Shown piece by piece: positions 57,365-64,000 of a stretch of DNA of 64,000 bases. The notes under the pieces are model-generated. The model searched no databases, had not been told where the DNA came from, and saw nothing but the letters and a program-made list of their open reading frames with translations. Both the position numbers and the translations under genes were made by a program. The stretch lies in the NCBI GenBank assembly GCA_036365145.1, contig JAEOAD010002183.1, positions 992,001-1,056,000 on the forward strand, in the 5' to 3' direction. This stretch comes from Orientallactaga sibirica. Lineage: Eukaryota; Chordata; Mammalia; Rodentia; Dipodidae. Every line of letters starts with the position of its first letter. The first letter of the stretch is position 1.

Positions 57365-57535
57365 TTTGGGAAGCAGTGGTTTTGTGGCAAGAACATAAAC
57401 TTGTGTCTTAGCCATATCACAACAGTAGTGTCCCTTGGATGAGTCATTTCCACCTCTAAGTCATCTAAGTTTAGTAGTAATTTCTGACATTATTTCCATC
57501 CCAACCACTGTAAGGATCATTCTAAAAGTATAGAC
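57365..57535 (-). mobile_element. MIR-like relic, antisense
   Basis: GGAAGCAGTGGTTTTGTGGC, ACATAAACTTGTGTCTTAGC, GGATGAGTCATTTCCACCTC and AACCACTGTAAGGATCATTC follow antisense MIR order (CAGTGGTTAAGAGC, GCAAGTTACTTAACCTC, GTGAGGATTAAA). Confidence 0.6.
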
Positions 57536-57743
57536 TCTGAACTGCTGGCATGAGCTCTGTCTACTTTGCAAGTTCTTGTCCCTGATCCTATGAGGTTCTC
57601 AGGAAATACAGCCTACTTCAAAGGGGTCTAGGTTAGAAAGCAAGAAACTGGAGTGCTTATTTTTGTAAATGATGGTTTGCACACTACTATTCTAATAATC
57701 CTAAAATTGGATGTTAAGAGTATAAGAATAAAAACATTCCTAT

Positions 57744-57912
57744 GGGGCTGGGGAGAAGGCTTAGTGGTTGAGGCACTTGCACAGGAACCAGGTTCAATTC
57801 ATCAAGACGCACATAAGCCAGATGCACAAGGTGGCACATGCGTCTGGAGGTTGTTTGCAGTGGCTAGAGGTCTTGGCATGCCCATATTCTCTTTCAAAAT
57901 AAAAAAAAATAT
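57744..57912 (+). mobile_element. B2-like SINE
   Basis: GGGGCTGGGGAGAAGGCTTA head, CATAAGCCAGATGCACAAGG, GGTTGTTTGCAGTGGCTAG and a short pyrimidine stretch. A deletion around the box B region shortens it. Confidence 0.88.
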
Positions 57913-57965
57913 TTTTATAAACTTCTAAAAACTCCTTTGAACAATTGCAATGACTACAAAAGTGT

Positions 57966-58014
57966 ATCTATCTATACATCTATACATACATACATATATA
58001 CATATATATATGCC
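57966..58014 (+). repeat. TATC/CATA-type microsatellite
   Basis: TATCTATCTATACATC followed by TACATACATACATATATACA; impure. Confidence 0.8.
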
Positions 58015-58084
58015 AATATTAACTTTTAATTTGTAGTAGTGGTAAAATGTAGAAAACATAAACTATACCTTTTATACATTGTGT

Positions 58085-58213
58085 TTTTGATTATTCAAGG
58101 TAGGGTTTTGCTCTAGCCCAGGTTGATCTGAAATTCACTATGAAATCTCAGGGTGGCCTCAAACTCACAGCAATCCTCCTACCTCTGCCTTCCAAGTGGC
58201 CACCATGTCCGAC
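58085..58213 (-). mobile_element. B1-type SINE, antisense, truncated
   Basis: TTTTTGATTATTCAAGGTAGG to CCTCTGCCTTCCAAGTGGCC, then CACCATGTCCGAC. An internal deletion removes the GCTGGGATTAAAG segment. Confidence 0.85.
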
Positions 58214-58364
58214 ATTTTTTTATTCTTTTATTTTGTGGTAAATTCTCACATTACTCCAGGCTGACCAAGAACTCACTCTGTGGTTCCAGGTTGGCCTCAT
58301 ACAGTGATCCTCTTACCGTAGCCTCACAAGTGCTGGAATTAAAAGCATGCGCCAAATCTGGCTT
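58214..58364 (-). mobile_element. B1-type SINE, antisense (old)
   Basis: GGTAAATTCTCACATTACTC, GGCTGACCAAGAACTCACTC, CTCACAAGTGCTGGAATTAA and CATGCGCCAAATCTGGC. Confidence 0.8.
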
Positions 58365-58388
58365 TTATTTATTTATTTTGGTAAATCA

Positions 58389-58635
58389 TATTTACATATA
58401 CATTAAGGATATTTACACTAGTTTAAACTATCACTTAGAAGTTTACAGAACTCTTCACTTTACAAACCTTAAATTCTGTATCCATTTACACAATAATTCC
58501 CTGGTTCCCCTCTCCCCAGCCCCTGGCATGTAACATTCTACTTTCTGTCTCCATGAATTTGACTACACCAGTCATCTCATATAAACAGACTCATACTCAA
58601 TTTTTAATAGACCTATTTCACTTAGCATATATCCT
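58389..58635. repeat. 247-bp perfect duplication, proximal (likely source) copy
   Basis: Same sequence as 55034-55280. Here it lies within a continuous antisense L1 3' end, so this is probably the original location. Confidence 0.92.
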
Positions 58636-59157
58636 CAAAGTTTATCCATATTGCAGCATGAGTCAAATTTTCTTCTTGTTTGAGACTAGACAACATTACC
58701 TTATATGTTTATATCACATTTAGTTTACCAATTCCTGCATCAGTGAAGGTTTGGGATGATTCTACCTGTGGTCTTTGTGAATAATGCTGCTCTGAACCAA
58801 GTATGAATAGTCTCTGAACCTCTTTCAGTTCTTTAGAATATATAACAACAGTGGAATTTCTAGATCATATATGCATATTCTATTTTTATTTTCTTGAGGA
58901 ATCACTATAGTGCTCAGGTATACCATTTTATATTTATACCAACAGTATACAAGGATACCTTTTCAATAATCCTCATTAAGTTGCTTTCTGTTTTGTTTTG
59001 ATATTCACATCAACAGTAACAGTGTGAAGCAGCATCTCATTGTGGGTTTGATGACCATTTCCCTAATGATTACCACCATCTTTTTATATGTTTATTGGTC
59101 ATTTGTATATATTGTTCAGAAAACTTTAAGTACTTTGGCCATTTTCTTTTAAATGTT

Positions 59158-59384
59158 TGTATTTTATTTTTATTTTAGGGAGAGAGAGAGAGAGATTGAG
59201 AGAGACAGAGAGAAAAAATTGACTCACCAGGACCTTAGCCACTGCAATTGAATGCCAGATGCTTGTGTCACCTAGTGGGCATGTGCAACCCTAGGCTTGC
59301 CTCACCTTTGAGTGTCTGGCTTATGTGGGATCTGGAGAGTTGAACATGGGTCCTTAGGCTTCACAGGCAAGAACCTTAACTGCA
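59158..59384 (-). mobile_element. B2-like SINE, long form, antisense
   Basis: GA block, TTGAATGCCAGATGCTTG, long-form insert around GGCATGTGCAACCCTAGGC, CTGGCTTATGTGGGATCTGG, and CAAGAACCTTAACTGCAG, where the head is cut short. Confidence 0.85.
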
Positions 59385-59530
59385 GTTGTGTGCTTTATTG
59401 CTGTTGTTAAGTTGTAGGAGTATTACCTCTTATCAGATATATGACCTGAAAATATTTTTAACATTCAGTGAGTTGTTAAATAATGTATATTTTTAATTTC
59501 TAAAATTGTTTAGCATGTTTTATCTATCTA

Positions 59531-60250
59531 TAAAGGTTATAATTTGGACAGGATATGTCCAAAGAAGAGAGTTGCTTCCTATTGACTTGATCCACACAAT
59601 GTGCACAATGATAAATGAGTAATTCTCTACAAAGATTGGCTTCTTAATTTTTGAATATGATTATAAGACATTAAAATGTATTATTTGGTATCATTTCTCT
59701 CTCAATAATGGCCAACAAATCAAAGTATATCTGTAATTAAAAGTACATAATGTTGTCTGCTTATGAGTCAAATGTCCTGGCTCACTAGATAATTCCTACA
59801 GCATTAGTGGAGAATTTGCTAGCTATACTAAAGATTTGGAGGACTAGTCACTTTTTTATCATCCTTAATTAAAATCTCTACATCTTGCACTTGAAAGCCT
59901 TTGTTTCATAGCCATTATTCTCATTCTTTATTTTGACCTTAAAAACCAAAGATGAGAAAAAAAAAAAAAAAGCACAAAAGTTTCTAAAGGAGCTTTTCTT
60001 GCTGTCATAACAGAAAGAAATAGTTTTCTAAAATATTGAAAAATTAATATTCTTTGAGCTAGAAGCCAAGAAGGAAAACTAAAATGTTTGGCAGAATATT
60101 TTAGATTTTAAATATCTTTTATATTTTAAATGAACTTATGTTCACATATAATTTCACTCTACCCTCCTACTTATACTCACTGGAAGATAACATATTTCCT
60201 AACACTTAAAAAGTCATTAGGTTATATGATGGCCCACTGTTTTTTTTTTT
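59531..60250. other. AT-rich single-copy DNA, no gene seen
   Basis: Short A and T runs near 59959 and 60240; nothing else recognised. Confidence 0.4.
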
Positions 60251-60254
60251 CTTT

Positions 60255-60510
60255 GTATGTGTAATGAAGGGGCCACCAGACATGCTTGAGGAGGTCAGAG
60301 GAGAATGCCGGGTCTTTTTTTCTTACTTTTCATCATATTGGAGGCAGAGTCCCTTGTGTGGTTCCCTACATTTGCCAGAAAAGACATCCCACAAACTTCT
60401 TATTCTCCTGTCTCCTGAGACTATGCACACACACCACTGCATCTGGCTTTTGCTTGAGTACTGGGTATCCAAACTCTGGTCGTTACTCTTGTGTAACAAA
60501 CACTTATCTA
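60255..60510 (-). mobile_element. B3-like SINE relic, antisense
   Basis: TTGTATGTGTAATGAAGGGG, AGGAGGTCAGAGGAGAATG, CTCCTGTCTCCTGAGACTAT, CACCACTGCATCTGGCTTTT and GAGTACTGGGTATCCAAACT resemble inverted B3/B2-superfamily order. Overlapping frames here are by-products. Confidence 0.5.
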
Positions 60511-60869
60511 TCTCCACAACCTCCTTTCCTTTTTTCTTAACCTGGAAGAGATATGAATTTGACAGGAAATGGCTTGACAAGGTATAACCTCTCTTAATCT
60601 AAGTTTTCTTCTGCCAATGACCAATGAGGGAGGAATCCAGCAAGTCCTTCATAAATAGAAGACAGTGAATAAAAGTTTGACAAATTATTAAGTCATTATC
60701 TAGAATATGTTGAATAGTATGGGCAAGCCCTGATGCTACTTGCTTCCCAACTCTAGTGGCAGGAGTTTATCACACCCTATTTACATGTTACTCTGTTTTT
60801 CTCCCTCAAACATCCACTCGTACACAAAAGCTATAGATTTTCCATTCCTTTAAAAAATTCTAGTGCTTT
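60511..60869. other. Single-copy DNA, no gene seen
   Basis: No repeat or exon recognised. Confidence 0.4.
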
Positions 60870-62145
60870 TACCTGTGACACTATCTTGGGGAATGCAAAT
60901 GAAAACCACTTTGAGATTGCATCTCACTCCAGTCAGAATGGCTCTCATAAAATTTCAAATGACAACAAATGCTATTGAGAGAGGATGTGGTCAAAGAGGA
61001 ATCCTACAGTGGAAGTTTCTCAAAAAGTTAAAAATAGATCTACCACATGATTGAGCTACACCACTCCTGGGCATATAGCCTATTCTTTCTATTCTATTCT
61101 ATTCTATTCTATTCTATTCTATTCTATTCTATTCTATTCTATGATACTGTACTATACTATACTATACTATACTATACTATACTATACTGTACTGTACTGT
61201 ACTGTACTATGTAGATATCTGCTCATCTATGTTTGTTGCTACTTTATTCACAATAGTTAGGAAATGGAATTAATATAGATGTCTAATGACTACTGGATGG
61301 GTAATGAAGATGTGGTACATATACACAATGGAATCTTATTCAGTTGTAAATGAAAAATTAAATTATGAAATTTATGAACAGTCCTAATCAATAGTAAGCC
61401 TTGTAAGGTTCACACCAATCAGTCTAGGAAAATGAGCCCACCAGTGGTATGACTATTATAGGGATAACTAGCTGCTCTCTGATTGGATTTGAGGCCTGTT
61501 TCATAGGAGAAAATCCACCCCAGGTACTGAAAACATAATGAAAAGCCTATGGCTTGGAAGGTCATAGGCACTATAGGGTAAGTTATTATTGCTTGGCTAA
61601 ATGAATATGTTGGGCTATAAAACTGCCCTCTAAATACTAATGTTCATACAAATATAGAAGTGCTGTTCTCACTTTTGATTAGGGAAGCTTCTTTATGCAG
61701 ATGGTGGTGACTACTGGGGATACTCACATACACCAAAGCACTGAGAAGAAATGATCTTTAAATGCTTAGCTCTAAATGAGACCCCTGTGTCACACCCAGC
61801 ATGGCTCAGGGCATATTTTTCATGAGGTAGCAGGAAATATGTAAGAGCCAGAGGATGAAGAGGAGTGCTTTGGAACATTGTAGTCCAGAAACATGGTGGC
61901 TATTATATTCTTGACCTCAGAGCAGCTATACCTACCTGTATAAAATTGGGTCCATCAACATGTTGCCATGTATGATGAAGGAAGGCAAAAATAAATAAAG
62001 GTATGAAAATAGTTAGAAGGACTGACTGGAGGGAGGAGGGGGTTCAGAGGAAGAGATATAGAAGAGTGAAGACAAGAGAGATTAATGGGAGAGGATTGTG
62101 ATCAAAATACATTATGTACAAATATAAAAAATATCAACAAAAAGT
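60870..62145 (+). mobile_element. L1 3' end: ORF2 C-terminus plus type II 3' UTR
   Basis: 60885-61380 is the ORF2 C-terminal part: GGGAATGCAAATGAAAACCA, CACTCCAGTCAGAATGGCTC, then beyond the microsatellite GATGTGGTACATATACACAA and GGAATCTTATTCAG. The 3' UTR follows (GCTGCTCTCTGATTGGATTT, GGTACTGAAAACATAATG, CATTATGTACAAATATAAAA). A compound pentanucleotide repeat interrupts ORF2. This copy ties the type II 3' UTR to L1 ORF2 directly. Confidence 0.8.
61081..61210 (+). repeat. Compound pentanucleotide microsatellite
   Basis: About 12 units of TATTC-phase repeat (61081-61142), then about 13 units of ACTAT/ACTGT (61144-61210). Both halves have a 5-base period. Confidence 0.96.
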
Positions 62146-62894
62146 TTACAATTCAAATATATGCTATTTAAGGAGACCATATTTGGAATGGTAGTTTTAA
62201 TATATTGACTTCAAAGCCTAAATTTCTAAATCCTTTTATACAATCATAGTTCTCAACAAATCTAATTTAAGCACAACTAAAAGTAAATCTAAAAATATAT
62301 GTACATTTTTTAAAATTTCTTCTTCTGTCAGTGAATTTGGTTTGATGTATATTACAAGAAAAAATTTGGTATTATGTATGTGACAAATAATTTGAGTGAT
62401 GGAAAACAATAAAAAAGCCAGCTCACATTCTACACTAGAATTATTATTGGTATGATTAAAATATAAAGACACCTGAATTTATCATTTCTGTTTATGCTGT
62501 TTGAGTCTCATTAAGGCTATGTCACTTCCTTCTTCTAAATACTATTTTCCATTTCAAACATCTAATTAAGTAAACACAATGCAAAGTGAGATGATATACT
62601 GTTTGGAAAACCATAAAATTATAGAGTACATAGACTTCCATTATAATCCAATTTTCACTCTGTCATAATTTTCCAAAAGGGTTTCCTTTAAGGTTGAAAT
62701 TTTCTCAGCTTCATTTCAGTTTACAACTATATGTTTTGATTTCCTTGAAATTGGAGAAGCCTCAACTCCACCTTTCCTCTGTCAATCATATGAGTATTTC
62801 CCATGAAAGTGGTCCAGGTGTAATCTCCCTTTTGTTGACAAAACTTCTGACAGATCTCGGGACCATGATATGTCTAAAGACTTAGGCCCTTAGA
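62146..62894. other. AT-rich single-copy DNA, no gene seen
   Basis: Frames at 62236-62472 (minus) and 62694-62885 (plus) have no recognised motif. Confidence 0.4.
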
Positions 62895-62896
62895 AT

Positions 62897-63040
62897 TTAG
62901 CCTGGTGTGGTGATTGACACCTGTAATCCCAATACTTGGATAACAGAGGAATATCAAGAGTCCAGTGACAATCTTGGCTACATATTCAGCTTGAGGCTAG
63001 CGTGTGCTACATAAAATGCATTTTCAAAAAATCCAAAACT
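62897..63040 (+). mobile_element. Old B1-related SINE
   Basis: GCCTGGTGTGGTGATTGACA, CCTGTAATCCCAATACTTGG and TTGGCTACATATTCAGCTTG; strongly diverged. Confidence 0.65.
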
Positions 63041-63435
63041 AAAACATTTTAGAGCAATGTAAATGGTGCAGGAGAGATTCTACTGTTTTGCCCAATACCC
63101 TCTCATACAATGAATATCCTGGCTATATTATTTGTATAATAGAACCCCTTGTATATCTCAAGGTATCGTGTTATACTAGAAAACTACAACTAGAATCAGT
63201 AGATCCAGGAGAGTGTGTACTTTAAGTAGTACCAAACTATTAATTTGTGTGTGTGTGTGTATGACTTCCAGATAAATCTTTATTGTTCTATAAGTTTAAC
63301 ACAGAAAGAGACAGAGAGAGAAACAGAGACAAAGAAATAGGGAAAAATATACTTTATATTATATATGCATATATGTGCCCTTTCCTGGATTTACCATCAC
63401 TGAATACTATTAATCCATTTGCGAAAAAAATGATT
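63041..63435. other. Single-copy DNA with short TG run
   Basis: Short (TG)n at about 63247-63261; no exon recognised. Confidence 0.4.
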
Positions 63436-63540
63436 TTTGTTGTTTTTTTCTTTCTAAGACAGACTCACTGTGTAGCTCAGGCTAGCCTGAAACTCACAAA
63501 AATGCTTCTACTTCAGCCTCCCAAGTGATAAGATTACAGC
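63436..63540 (-). mobile_element. Old B1-type SINE, antisense
   Basis: TTTTTTTCTTTCTAAGACAG, CACTGTGTAGCTCAGGCTAG and CCTCCCAAGTGATAAGATTA. Confidence 0.75.
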
Positions 63541-63898
63541 TATATATTACCATATGCTATACTTATTTTAGTATATTGTATCTATAATTCCATATTTAAT
63601 GAGTTTATCCTGTTGAGTATAAAAATTCTTATCTTGCTTTTATTTTTCACTTTTTTCTCTTAGATCTGTATGCTACTCTTTAATAGCATGTTTTAAACCA
63701 CTAAAAATATTTTATTTTTATGGTTGAGACTCCTACACTCAAAATCATTTTCCATGAGAACTTTCAAACCATATGGTCCACTATATTTCAGGATCTAGGG
63801 TGGGCAAAAAATAATCGATATCTTTCTTCTTTCTCCTAACCCATTACCCTGTCCACCATACTGGGAGATATTCAGGATTTTGTCTTTATTTCAGTTCT
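63541..63898. other. AT-rich single-copy DNA, no gene seen
   Basis: No repeat or exon recognised. Confidence 0.4.
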
Positions 63899-63900
63899 AA

Positions 63901-64000
63901 GGCTAGAGAGTTTGCTTAGTGGTTAAGGCACCTGCCTGCTAAGCCTAAGAACGCTGGTTCCAATCTCCAGGTCCCACGTTTAGCCAGATGCAAAGTGACT
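63901..64000 (+). mobile_element. B2-like SINE, long form, cut by window end
   Basis: GGCTAGAGAGTTTGCTTAGT head, GCTAAGCCTAAGAACGCTGG, CCACGTTTAGCCAGATGC and AAAGTGACT, the start of the long-form block. Confidence 0.9.

Larger units (their letters stand above)
58380..59530 (-). mobile_element. Ancient L1 3' end, antisense
   Basis: TTCACTTAGCATATATCCTC, TCCATATTGCAGCATGAGTC, TTGTGAATAATGCTGCTCTG, ATCTCATTGTGGGTTTGATG and TTTGTATATATTGTTCAGAA are the complement of an old L1 3' UTR and ORF2 end. A B2-like SINE interrupts it at 59158. Confidence 0.7.

Overview
The window looks like nuclear DNA from a rodent, most likely a jerboa-type (dipodoid) species. B1-type (7SL-derived) SINEs are frequent. 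So are tRNA-derived, B2-like SINEs with a long TC-rich stretch and an AAATAAATAAA tail. That tail form is one I associate with Dipodidae such as Jaculus; the genus is my inference and rests on no database search. Rodent-type L1s and B3- and B4-like SINEs fit the same picture.

I find no exon, CpG island, tRNA, rRNA or other gene that I can defend. All open reading frames are short. The longest, 173 codons, is a piece of L1 reverse transcriptase. The window is best read as intergenic DNA or the inside of a very large intron.

Layout: 1-9.8 kb is AT-rich single-copy DNA with scattered SINEs and a three-copy 46-bp minisatellite. 9.9-12.8 kb is an old plus-strand L1 cut by three SINEs. 13-17.6 kb is SINEs plus a 1.6-kb single-copy stretch. 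17.7-21.3 kb holds a complete, very young MaLR-like LTR element (minus sense), an L1 3' end and a solo LTR of the same family. 21.7-28.1 kb is a rearranged L1 complex. 28.1-30.4 kb is an ancient plus-strand MaLR/MST-type element. 33.1-35.0 kb is an older full-length copy of the young LTR family. 36.5-42.9 kb is SINE-dense with an antisense L1. 43-54 kb is the most unique-looking part, with MIR and L2 relics, an ancient LTR split by a SINE, and one segment that resembles a conserved enhancer. 54-64 kb contains a perfect 247-bp local duplication, two L1 3' ends (one per strand) and a pentanucleotide microsatellite.

No set of genes works together here. The interest lies in mobile-element biology: an LTR element whose two LTRs differ by one base in 388, L1 copies with internal deletions and a duplicated 3' UTR block, and an unexplained perfect duplication. 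I did not find a convincing new biological system.
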